Positions 1 through 5,255 of a stretch of 6,692 bases of DNA are shown here, piece by piece. The stretch covers positions 1 to 6,692 of the forward strand of contig CALBSZ010000340.1 in NCBI GenBank assembly GCA_937967665.1. The letters are read 5' to 3'. The translations under genes and the position numbers were made by a program. The notes under the pieces were generated by a model. The model saw only the letters and a program-made list of their open reading frames with translations, was not told the DNA's origin and searched no databases. Positions within the stretch are counted from its first letter, which is position 1. Every line of letters starts with the position of its first letter. The DNA comes from an uncultured Planctomycetaceae bacterium. GTDB lineage: Bacteria > Planctomycetota > Planctomycetia > Pirellulales > Pirellulaceae.

Positions 1-130
1 GAAACCACCGACAGCCCTTGACTCGCAACGAGTTTTCATAGAAGCCACCCTTCCCAAAGCCTAGCGTCTCCGTTGTTGTAAATCTTCGCGTCATGTGACG
101 AAAATGACGCTAGACTTACGCGGCGAGCGT
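1..130. other. Non-coding 3' flank of the TPR gene
   Basis: No convincing gene is seen in this stretch, which lies downstream of the minus-strand TPR gene. It contains several nested short inverted repeats: CTAGCGTC at 61-68 with GACGCTAG at 106-113, GCGTCAT at 88-94 with ATGACGC at 104-110, and CTAGAC at 110-115 with GTCTAG at 129-134. A short plus-strand frame from about 95 runs antisense to the TPR gene and has no recognisable content. Confidence 0.5.
88..110 (-). terminator. Possible weak hairpin terminator after the TPR gene
   Basis: A perfect 7-bp inverted repeat (GCGTCAT / ATGACGC) with a 9-base loop lies about 20 bases past the TPR stop codon. On the minus strand the hairpin is followed by GAAGATTTAC and has no strong U-run, so it is a poor match to a classical intrinsic terminator. 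Competing pairings (61-68 with 106-113; 110-115 with 129-134) suggest a structured 3' end of the message. The role is inferred from position only. Confidence 0.25.
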
Positions 131-922
131 CTAGTGCTCCACTTGCGACCGATAGCTGACGGGATTGACTGTCGGGCTGGACGACGAAGAGATCAGTTCT
201 CTGGAGGCACGGTCCAACCGGCTGAGAAATTCTTCGGCTGGGTGAACCGTCGGATCTATTGCCAGGGCGCGTTGAAAGTGCTCCCGAGCTTCGTCGATCC
301 GACTTTGACGGGCGAGTAGGACTCCAAGATTCGAGTACGCGGCGGCCGGCCCGACGACGCGCGAGAAAGCTTCGTAGCTCTCGTTCAGGCGGTTCTGCAT
401 GGCCAGCGACATAGCAAGATTATTGGTGGCACGCTGGTGAGTTGGCGCGACGGCCAGCGAGCGGCGGAACCATGCCTCCGCGGCGGCCCAGTCTTCACGT
501 TGGAGATGGTACACGCCGAAGTCGTTCAGCAGATCCGGATCACTCGGCTGGTGCTGCAAAGCCTGCTCGTAAGCCGCTCGGGCCCGTGCATCGTCACCGC
601 TCTGGTCGTAGAGTACGGCCAGTGGACGACAGAGATGCTCCATGTCCGGATGAAGTGTCCGCGCCTGTTCGTAAAGCCGTATCGCCTCGTCGGTGTTTCC
701 TTCGCGCTCGGCGGACTGCCCCGCCTGCTTCATTAGTTGAGCCTGGTGGACTGCCAGGGCGGCACCGTCGACGGCGGGCGGCTTGTTCCAGGGCAGAGAA
801 GCTTGCTCCTTGAACGAGGCGCAACCAGTGCAGGTGAGAAGGCCGACGACAAACAGGATCGTTGTCATCGTGCTCGCAAGCCGCAAGTCGACGCCACGTG
901 GGCGAGGTCGAGTCAGGATCAT
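131..922 (-). CDS. tadD: TPR-repeat lipoprotein, TadD-like pilus assembly protein
   Basis: 263 residues. A basic N-terminus (RPRPRG) is followed by a hydrophobic segment at about 18-30 and a Cys-rich export signal ending in CTGCAS, with Cys34 the likely lipidated residue. The lipobox is imperfect, because the -3 residue is Cys rather than Leu. About five tetratricopeptide repeats follow, at residues 60-93, 94-127, 128-161, 162-190 and 192-225, with typical endings such as ALAIDP and SLAVAP. The last 25 residues are Ser-rich and probably disordered. In Tad loci, TadD is a TPR lipoprotein thought to help secretin assembly or localisation, so the neighbouring secretin remnant and tadABC genes make this the likely role. 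The start ATG overlaps the upstream gene's TAA by one base (TAATG) and has a very strong Shine-Dalgarno (932-942), which favours this start over Met19. TPR proteins are generic, so the TadD assignment rests largely on context. Confidence 0.8.
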   Translation of the reverse strand: MILTRPRPRGVDLRLASTMTTILFVVGLLTCTGCASFKEQASLPWNKPPAVDGAALAVHQAQLMKQAGQSAEREGNTDEAIRLYEQARTLHPDMEHLCRPLAVLYDQSGDDARARAAYEQALQHQPSDPDLLNDFGVYHLQREDWAAAEAWFRRSLAVAPTHQRATNNLAMSLAMQNRLNESYEAFSRVVGPAAAYSNLGVLLARQSRIDEAREHFQRALAIDPTVHPAEEFLSRLDRASRELISSSSSPTVNPVSYRSQVEH

Positions 923-1503
923 TAGAAGAAACCTCCTCCTCCAAAACCGCCTGTGCCCCCGCCAATTCCTCCGCCACCGCCAATTCCACCGCCTCCCTGG
1001 GTGCCAGCACCACGGCCTCCCAAGAAGCCGTTGGTCACGCGGCGTGACTCAAAGCCGTACAGGGGCTCGGCCTGCGGTCGTCCGATAACCACGGGATAGT
1101 CCTCCCAGGCGGTGTCGTGCTGAGCGAGTTGTGATGTTACGGCTGCGACTCGCAACCGGTCGCGCTGTTCATCGCCGCTTGCTTCGATCACGACGGGCGC
1201 TGCTGCATACGGCAAGCGAGCCGGCAGGCGTTCGATGTGACGCTGGCCGAATGGGCTAAGCTGATCGGTATCGCCGAGCCATTCGTACTGGTAGAAGACA
1301 AGATGATCTTCGTCGGCGCGCGACTCCTGCGAATGTTGCCATTGGGTGTTGTAACTCCCTGCCGGCGCTGGCACCGCACCTGGAGGAATGTCGGCGCCGC
1401 GATTGCACCACCAGCCGCAATGCTGGCAGCCCCCGAAGAGGATGAGTATTACCGCCGGCCAGCCAATGACGATCATTTGGCGGGAACTGCGTTGTGGAAT
1501 CAA
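922..1503 (-). CDS. Glycine-tailed lipoprotein of the Tad locus, possibly CpaD-like
   Basis: 193 residues. A short signal peptide has a hydrophobic run at about 11-23 and a lipobox LFGGC, with Cys26 the predicted lipid site. The mature part starts Cys- and Trp-rich (HCGWWCNRGADIPPG), followed by a globular region at about 50-155 with HLVFYQYEWLGDT, SPFGQRHIERL and PVVIEASGDEQRDRLRVAA, then DYPVVIGRPQAEPLYG. The pattern of a small domain in which a numeric exponent-like segment is followed by helix and 'VVIG' strand recalls CpaD/OmpA-like periplasmic proteins. The final 30 residues are almost pure glycine with Ile, Thr and Phe, ending in FF. The start is TTG at 1503, chosen because GAGGAG lies 8 bases upstream; the next Met is residue 10. 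The gene sits between the secretin remnant and the TPR gene, which suggests an outer-membrane secretin accessory. The CpaD analogy is an inference from context and a weak pattern match, not a firm family assignment. Confidence 0.7.
   Translation of the reverse strand: MIPQRSSRQMIVIGWPAVILILFGGCQHCGWWCNRGADIPPGAVPAPAGSYNTQWQHSQESRADEDHLVFYQYEWLGDTDQLSPFGQRHIERLPARLPYAAAPVVIEASGDEQRDRLRVAAVTSQLAQHDTAWEDYPVVIGRPQAEPLYGFESRRVTNGFLGGRGAGTQGGGGIGGGGGIGGGTGGFGGGGFF
932..942 (-). promoter_or_regulatory. Strong ribosome binding site for the TPR gene, inside the upstream coding sequence
   Basis: On the minus strand this reads GGAGGAGGAGG, 9 bases before the ATG at 922. It is made by the last Gly codons (GGA GGA GGA GGT) of the upstream lipoprotein gene, so the same bases encode its glycine tail and provide the Shine-Dalgarno of the next gene. 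Confidence 0.75.
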
Positions 1504-1511
1504 TGTGGAGT

Positions 1512-1517
1512 CTCCTC
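1512..1517 (-). promoter_or_regulatory. Ribosome binding site that decides a TTG start
   Basis: Reads GAGGAG on the minus strand, 8 bases before the TTG at 1503. It overlaps the TGA stop of the secretin remnant (TTGAGGAG), so the two genes were probably translationally coupled. It also shows that the 3' end of the secretin gene is in its native position next to the lipoprotein gene. Confidence 0.65.
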
Positions 1518-1934
1518 AATCTGGGAGGTGGAATCGAGTCCCGGCGTCGGGCGCGGGAATCACTTCGGGGATCGCCGCACGCGGAGAGCCCGTTCCCTCG
1601 GGCGTTACACCGTAGCAGTAGCCGCTGGGTCCGATGATGTATTGATCCTGACAGCATCGTTCAAACTGTCGAATTCTTGCCATGTCCGTGCGGACGGGAC
1701 TGCGGAAGTCCTGCATCCGGCGACTCTCCATGCGGTTGCCAAGATAGAACTCGTGATCAGTCCTGCCATGGCCAGCGTCTGGCCGTCACGCAGCTCGACG
1801 GTGGTGAAAAAGTCACGTGTGTTGGTGCCCGGAACGTTGGTGCCGCCAACGTTGGCGCTTTCTTCGTCGTCCCGGGCGCTTACCACCGTCACCTGGGTCG
1901 CGCTCCCCTGCGGCTGCATGATACCCGTAACCAC
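1516..1934 (-). pseudogene. Secretin (RcpA/CpaC type) remnant, 5'-truncated and internally deleted
   Basis: Two pieces in different frames. The first, ending near 1755, carries TNVPGTNTRDFFTTVELRDG followed by QTLAMAGLI. This matches the conserved core of Tad/type II secretins, where an NG/VPG strand and '(T)VE(L/M)xxGQTLAxAGL(I/L)' precede the last beta strands. After AGLI the frame should continue with the final strands and the 'ELLVLVTP' segment, but it runs into unrelated residues. Instead, in another minus-strand frame, HEFYLGNRMES begins at about 1755 and continues as MQDFRSPVRTDMARI, then DQYIIGPSGYCYG, to the TGA at 1516. I read this as the C-terminal tail of the same secretin, as '(Y/F)xLGxR' and 'YIxGPxG' tails are expected for planctomycete homologues. 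At least about 60 residues of core are missing between the pieces. Everything N-terminal to the core is also absent: the first frame reaches a stop at 1971-1973 where the DUF1559 reading begins on the other strand. A full secretin would be several hundred residues. It is non-functional as written. Confidence 0.62.
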
Positions 1935-2454
1935 AACTGGATCAACCGTCCTTTCCGGCGCGGTTGGGGATTACGGCGGCAACCACGGTGATCTTTCCCC
2001 TGGTTCCGCCGGATTGCCTACCGATTTCTACTACGGCGGCAACGGCACTGGAACGATCATCTCCAGCCGCGCGCGTTGCAATGGGGCCTTACCACGCGAC
2101 TGGATCGATCGGATTGGACACAAGGATGTCACGGACGGATTGAGTAACACGTTTCTCGCCGGCGAAATGCACGTGCCTGTTGGGAAGCTGGGGCAGTCTC
2201 CGGAAGACGCGTTTATCTTTAATGGCGACCATGTGTTCAACTTCTCGCGCGTTGGGGGGCCGACGGTTCAGATCGTTTCCGACAAGCGTTCGACTGGAAA
2301 TAGCCTGGTTGCTTGGGGGAGCTGGCATCCCGACGTTTGCCATTTCGCGATGGCGGACGGCAGTGTGCGCGCCTTCGCCACGACGTTGAACACCGATATG
2401 CTGGGACGGCTATGCAATCGCAGCGATGGGCAGATTGTGGCGATGGGCGAATGA
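1918..2454 (+). CDS. DUF1559 domain protein, 5'-truncated (C-terminal half only)
   Basis: DUF1559 proteins are planctomycete-specific, prepilin-like secreted or surface proteins with an N-terminal type IV pilin-like methylation segment and a C-terminal H-x9-DG domain. Family-like sequence begins near 1957 (GAVGDYGGNHGD), continues through GNGTG and DVTDGLSNTFLAGEMHV, and ends with SWHPDVCHFAMADGSVRAF, in which His and Asp-Gly are spaced exactly as H-x9-DG, then a short tail ending in MGE. Only about 165 residues are recognisable, against roughly 300-350 in intact members. The pilin-like N-terminus and the first part of the domain are missing. The frame stays open leftward to 1237, but that part is antisense to the secretin and lipoprotein genes and shows no DUF1559 content. 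The ATG at 1918 is simply the nearest start; no credible ribosome binding site or export signal accompanies it. Its stop overlaps the start of the following lipoprotein gene (ATGA), showing the usual two-gene module. It is probably a broken gene. Confidence 0.8.
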   Translation: MIPVTTTGSTVLSGAVGDYGGNHGDLSPGSAGLPTDFYYGGNGTGTIISSRARCNGALPRDWIDRIGHKDVTDGLSNTFLAGEMHVPVGKLGQSPEDAFIFNGDHVFNFSRVGGPTVQIVSDKRSTGNSLVAWGSWHPDVCHFAMADGSVRAFATTLNTDMLGRLCNRSDGQIVAMGE

Positions 2455-3026
2455 TGGGGCGGGCCGCGGCAATGTCTTCTCGAAAGTCGCTTGGCGACGA
2501 CTCCACGATCACTCCGGCTGATGATTGTCTTTCGCTTCTAAACACGATGGCGGTGCTCTCATTGTTCTTCGCGGTGGCCGGCTGCTCGGACGGGCGTCTA
2601 CCCACTTATCCGGTCTCCGGGCAGGTCGTCTTTGCCGACGGTTCGCCAGTTCATGTCGGCACTGTTGAACTGAAGTCCCGTGAACACGGCATTCACGCCC
2701 GGGGAGAGATCGACAAGGATGGACACTTCGTGCTCAGCACTTACGAACCGGGCGACGGTGCGGTCGCGGGCAGGCACGATTGCGTCGTCGTGCAGATGGT
2801 GATGGTCGAGGAGATTGCGGGCTTTCAGCCCAGTACCGAAGGCGTCGTACATCCCCGTTTCGGTTCGTACGCAGCTTCCAAGCTCGTTGCGGAGGTGCAC
2901 GCCGAAGACCGCAATGAAATACGGATTCAAGTGGAATCGCTCTCGCCCGGAACAGCCGCGGCGAGCCAACACGAGCACGACCACGCCGATCATCGCCGCG
3001 AAGGCGGCGCTGAACTGACAAAGTAA
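2451..3026 (+). CDS. Small lipoprotein with transthyretin / carboxypeptidase regulatory-like domain
   Basis: 191 residues from the ATG that overlaps the DUF1559 stop (ATGATG, with TGA inside). The export signal is a hydrophobic stretch MAVLSLFFAVAGC at residues 33-45, with lipobox VAGC and Cys45 as the lipidation site. The N-terminal extension is long for a signal peptide, so ATG 2472 or ATG 2547 are alternative starts; the 2547 start would leave no positive charge. The mature part begins YPVSGQVVFADGSPVHVGTV, a beta-sandwich opening typical of planctomycete carboxypeptidase regulatory-like proteins, then GEIDKDGHFVLSTYEPGDG, then HPRFGSYAASKLVAEVHAED followed by RNEIRIQVE. The tail is His/Asp/Glu-rich (QHEHDHADH). 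Such lipoproteins regularly follow DUF1559 genes in this phylum; their function is unknown, and a role at the cell surface is inferred. The 3' end overlaps the convergent DUF192 gene by 37 bases. Confidence 0.82.
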   Translation: MMGRAAAMSSRKSLGDDSTITPADDCLSLLNTMAVLSLFFAVAGCSDGRLPTYPVSGQVVFADGSPVHVGTVELKSREHGIHARGEIDKDGHFVLSTYEPGDGAVAGRHDCVVVQMVMVEEIAGFQPSTEGVVHPRFGSYAASKLVAEVHAEDRNEIRIQVESLSPGTAAASQHEHDHADHRREGGAELTK

Positions 3027-3382
3027 TCGTGCGGCGCCACTTTCAGGCGAGCGCCCACCCGGACCTTGGGAGCGAGCATTCCAGAGACGCTCTCAACAAT
3101 GGCCCGAGTGCCTTGAACGCGGCGCACGATCCGCCACGGGCGCACGTTTGTGAACACCGCCAGAACGAATCCTTGCGGGTCCAGCATCGCCACGTCGATG
3201 GAAAACCGCATCCAGTGCGTGTGGACTGAGCGGCAGGGAACGAGCAGGAGGCCTTCATCGTCTGCGAGACGAGCGCGGCATTGCAGCCCGCGGAACCGGT
3301 GCCAGAACGTATCGGCAACCATCAGCTTCGGGACGATCACGGCGCCCGTATCCGCGTCGATCAGTTGATGGCGAGTGTTCAT
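2990..3382 (-). CDS. DUF192 family protein within the Tad operon
   Basis: 130 residues from ATG 3382, or 132 from TTG 3388, which would overlap the tadC stop (TTGA); no clear Shine-Dalgarno separates the two choices. DUF192 features are visible: VADTFWHRFRGLQCRARLAD (the 'ad(t)..rR.GLm.r..L' opening), then GLLLVPCRSVHTHWMRFSID (the 'H..wM...idv' core), VAMLDPQGFVLAVF and a Trp-containing NVRPWRIVRR segment, ending with VRVGARLKVAP. Single-domain DUF192 proteins are usually about 110-170 residues, so the length fits. There is no signal peptide, unlike many DUF192 members, so a cytoplasmic location is likely. It follows tadC with a 2-base gap (or an overlap), which indicates co-expression with the pilus motor genes. 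The biochemical role of the family is not known. The last 12 residues lie in the overlap with the plus-strand lipoprotein gene and may not be original. Confidence 0.83.
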   Translation of the reverse strand: MNTRHQLIDADTGAVIVPKLMVADTFWHRFRGLQCRARLADDEGLLLVPCRSVHTHWMRFSIDVAMLDPQGFVLAVFTNVRPWRIVRRVQGTRAIVESVSGMLAPKVRVGARLKVAPHDYFVSSAPPSRR

Positions 3383-3384
3383 CG

Positions 3385-4317
3385 TCAAAAGTTCCGCACC
3401 TGGATGAAAGTCTCGGCCATCTTGAACAGTTGCACAAAGGCCGGACCGAGGGTCCAGACGAACAGGCCTGGCAAGAAACAGACCACCAGGGGAATGACTC
3501 GCTTCGTGGGCAAGGCGTTGGCAAAGGCAATTGCCCGTTCACGCCGCCGCGCGCGGACGTCGTCGGCCTGCTGCCGCAGCACGCGGGCGATTCCCATGCC
3601 GAGTTGCTCGGCCTGGACCAGCGCGGAGACAAAGACCGAAACTGAGGGTAGATCGATCCGCGACGACAGCCGCCGCAGACTTTCGACTCGAGCACGTCCC
3701 GCCAGCAGGTCGGCTTGGAACATTTGGAAATCGGTCGCCAGGGGGCGGCCCGCGAGTCGCGTCTTGAGAATTCGAGTCAACGCGGTATCGAACCCGAGGC
3801 CCGCTTCACTCAGCGTCGAAAGCAACTCCAGAGCCAAGGGCAAATCCTGTTCGATTTGTTCCACCCGCTGGCGGCGCGCTCGGCGCACGGTCAACCAGGG
3901 AGCACAGCCGATCATCACAAAAATCAACCACGGCCCGACCCAGACGACCGGCAAGAAGGTCTCGCCCACCCCACCCGGGACCAGTACGACTGTCTGTTCC
4001 ATGAGACCCTGTAGACCCGACAAGGTAAACACGAGTGCCACTGTCAGTCCCAATGCGATGCACGAACCCGTCGCCAAGAGGAAGAACAGTGCGGCGGCGG
4101 GTGCGCGAAAGCCGGCCCGGTAAAGCCATCGCCCCAGTCCGCGACGCCGATCCAGTTCCCCGGCTGCGGGCGCACCTTCTGCAGCCGCCGCATCCCTCTG
4201 GAATGGCTCGTGCCACCGCTGTTGGGCTTTCGACCGCCGCAGCAGCCAGCGCCACGCCCAGACGACCGCCGCCAGCAGTCCTCCCAAGCCAATGATGGCA
4301 AGCGTCATTTGAATCAT
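3385..4317 (-). CDS. tadC: TadC, inner-membrane platform protein (type II secretion F domain)
   Basis: 310 residues. TadC pairs with TadB to form the inner-membrane platform that couples TadA ATP hydrolysis to pilin assembly. Predicted membrane segments lie at about 5-26, 72-100, 120-144 and 274-296. The cytoplasmic T2SSF helical domain (about 156-270) contains QIEQDLPLALELLSTLSEAG, GFDTALTRIL, and SVFVSALVQAEQLGMGIARV followed by LRQQADDVRARRRERA, which is the most conserved TadC signature (SALVQAEQLG.GIA..LR..A...R..R...AE). The C-terminus KRVIPLVVCFLPGLFVWTLG and the final 'PAF.Q' are also typical. The start ATG at 4317 has GGGAG 5 bases upstream; the second Met (residue 4) is a possible alternative. 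Unlike the tight tadA-tadB junction, a 76-base gap with an inverted repeat separates this gene from tadB. Confidence 0.93.
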   Translation of the reverse strand: MIQMTLAIIGLGGLLAAVVWAWRWLLRRSKAQQRWHEPFQRDAAAAEGAPAAGELDRRRGLGRWLYRAGFRAPAAALFFLLATGSCIALGLTVALVFTLSGLQGLMEQTVVLVPGGVGETFLPVVWVGPWLIFVMIGCAPWLTVRRARRQRVEQIEQDLPLALELLSTLSEAGLGFDTALTRILKTRLAGRPLATDFQMFQADLLAGRARVESLRRLSSRIDLPSVSVFVSALVQAEQLGMGIARVLRQQADDVRARRRERAIAFANALPTKRVIPLVVCFLPGLFVWTLGPAFVQLFKMAETFIQVRNF

Positions 4318-4334
4318 GGCAACTCCCGTGGCGT

Positions 4335-4386
4335 AAGCTTCCAGCTTGCGAAAACTAAATTACTATCACAGTCAAGCTGGAAGCTT
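4335..4386. repeat. Perfect 14-bp inverted repeat between tadB and tadC
   Basis: AAGCTTCCAGCTTG at 4335-4348 is matched exactly by CAAGCTGGAAGCTT at 4373-4386, with a 24-base AT-rich spacer. Each arm also contains smaller self-complementary parts (AAGCTT; AGCTT...AAGCT). The element fills most of the 76-base gap between the tadB stop and the tadC start, just upstream of the tadC Shine-Dalgarno. It could form an RNA hairpin that attenuates or processes the message, or be a copy of a dispersed REP/MITE-like repeat. I have an impression of similar AAGCTTCCAGCTTG-type intergenic repeats in planctomycete genomes, but cannot verify it here. Confidence 0.7.
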
Positions 4387-4393
4387 GCCCCAC

Positions 4394-5251
4394 TTAAAAC
4401 CTCGGTTTGCTGATCATGCTCATCCAGACGATGCCGGCGGCTTGCAGGACAACGGAGCCGGCCACGAACCAGCTGCCCACGGACGAGCGGACGAATTCTT
4501 CCATCTGTTCCGGCCCGTTCCGCCAAACGATGACGGCAATGAAGTAGGTCAAGCCGATGATGGCCAGCGTCGAAAACTGCGACTGGGCCGTGTTCGAGCG
4601 AATGCGGCGCGAGACGTCGATCCGATCGCGAATCGTTCTCGCCACAGTTGTCAACGTGGAAGAGAGCTTACCGCCTACTTCCCAATGAACGGAGAGCGCC
4701 GACGTGAACAACAGGAAAGTCTCCAGCGGCACACGCTGGGCGAGCGATCGGAAGACTTCGGCCGGCTCGTCACCCAAGCGAATCCGCCCGGCGACTTCTT
4801 CGAGATAAGGTTGCAGTGGCGAGCGGCATTCGGTAATCGCCGCTTCGATCGCCGTCCCCACGCTGGCCCCAGCTCCGACCGCGCCGATCATGATATCGAT
4901 CGCGTCGGCCAGTTGCGTTTCCAGCTTCGCGGTATAACGTGCCGCCAGCATCGACTCGATCTGGCTCGCCAGCAGCCCGGTCATCAGTCCCGACGCGACC
5001 ACATACGGCGTGGACAGCCGAAAAACGAGCAGCACGATCAGCGATGTCAACGCTGCCAGCGCCCACGGTACCCAGATCCAACGGCGGTGCAGCCGGCGAG
5101 TAACGGCGCCACCACGCTCGCCTTCCGCGAATGGCGCACCGATTTCCGCAAGCCGCTGCCACGCCAGTTCCCGCTGCCGCGCGCTTCGCCACCCCACGGC
5201 GACGAGCGCGATCATGGCAAACCAGCCGAACAATAACGTCGCTTGCAACAT
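4394..5251 (-). CDS. tadB: TadB, inner-membrane platform protein (type II secretion F domain)
   Basis: 285 residues from ATG 5251. The frame is open further upstream, but that part overlaps tadA antiparallel to sense and is Cys/Arg/Ser-rich noise; the ATG at 5251 lies 4 bases after the tadA stop, which fits coupled translation. Membrane segments are seen at about 3-21, 58-78 (continuing towards 98), 226-244 and 260-279. The T2SSF domain spans about 105-245, with KLETQLADAIDIMIGAVGAG, ASVGTAIEAAI, then RVPLETFLLFTSALSVHWEV and GGKLSSTLTTVARTIRDR, a recognisable TadB signature (GG.L...L..LA..IR.R). TadB acts with TadC as the platform on which TadA works. The length is close to the usual 280-330 residues and nothing is missing. 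Confidence 0.93.
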   Translation of the reverse strand: MLQATLLFGWFAMIALVAVGWRSARQRELAWQRLAEIGAPFAEGERGGAVTRRLHRRWIWVPWALAALTSLIVLLVFRLSTPYVVASGLMTGLLASQIESMLAARYTAKLETQLADAIDIMIGAVGAGASVGTAIEAAITECRSPLQPYLEEVAGRIRLGDEPAEVFRSLAQRVPLETFLLFTSALSVHWEVGGKLSSTLTTVARTIRDRIDVSRRIRSNTAQSQFSTLAIIGLTYFIAVIVWRNGPEQMEEFVRSSVGSWFVAGSVVLQAAGIVWMSMISKPRF

Positions 5252-5255
5252 GGTC

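Noticed and set aside
89..100. Dyad CGTCATGTGACG resembling a CRP/CRE-like site
   Set aside because: It is short, lies downstream of a gene rather than in front of one, and is better viewed as part of the overlapping hairpins at 61-134.
1844..1857. 14-bp palindrome CGCCAACGTTGGCG with nearby GTTGGTGCC direct repeats
   Set aside because: It falls inside the secretin core and is explained by repeated Asn-Val-Gly-Thr codons (NVGGTNVPGTNT); there is no reason to call an operator.
1237..1917. Long plus-strand open frame continuous with the DUF1559 coding region
   Set aside because: It is antisense to the secretin remnant and the glycine-tailed lipoprotein gene, has no family-like content and no ribosome binding site, and is open because the GC-rich DNA has few stops. 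It is not treated as part of the protein.
3281..4123. 280-codon plus-strand frame opposite tadC
   Set aside because: The Arg/Ser/Pro-rich translation without motifs is the usual antisense shadow of a GC-rich gene; tadC on the other strand is unmistakable.
4346..5236. Large plus-strand frames opposite tadB and tadA (also 5010-5900)
   Set aside because: They are His/Arg/Gln-rich, without domains, and mirror confirmed minus-strand coding sequence.
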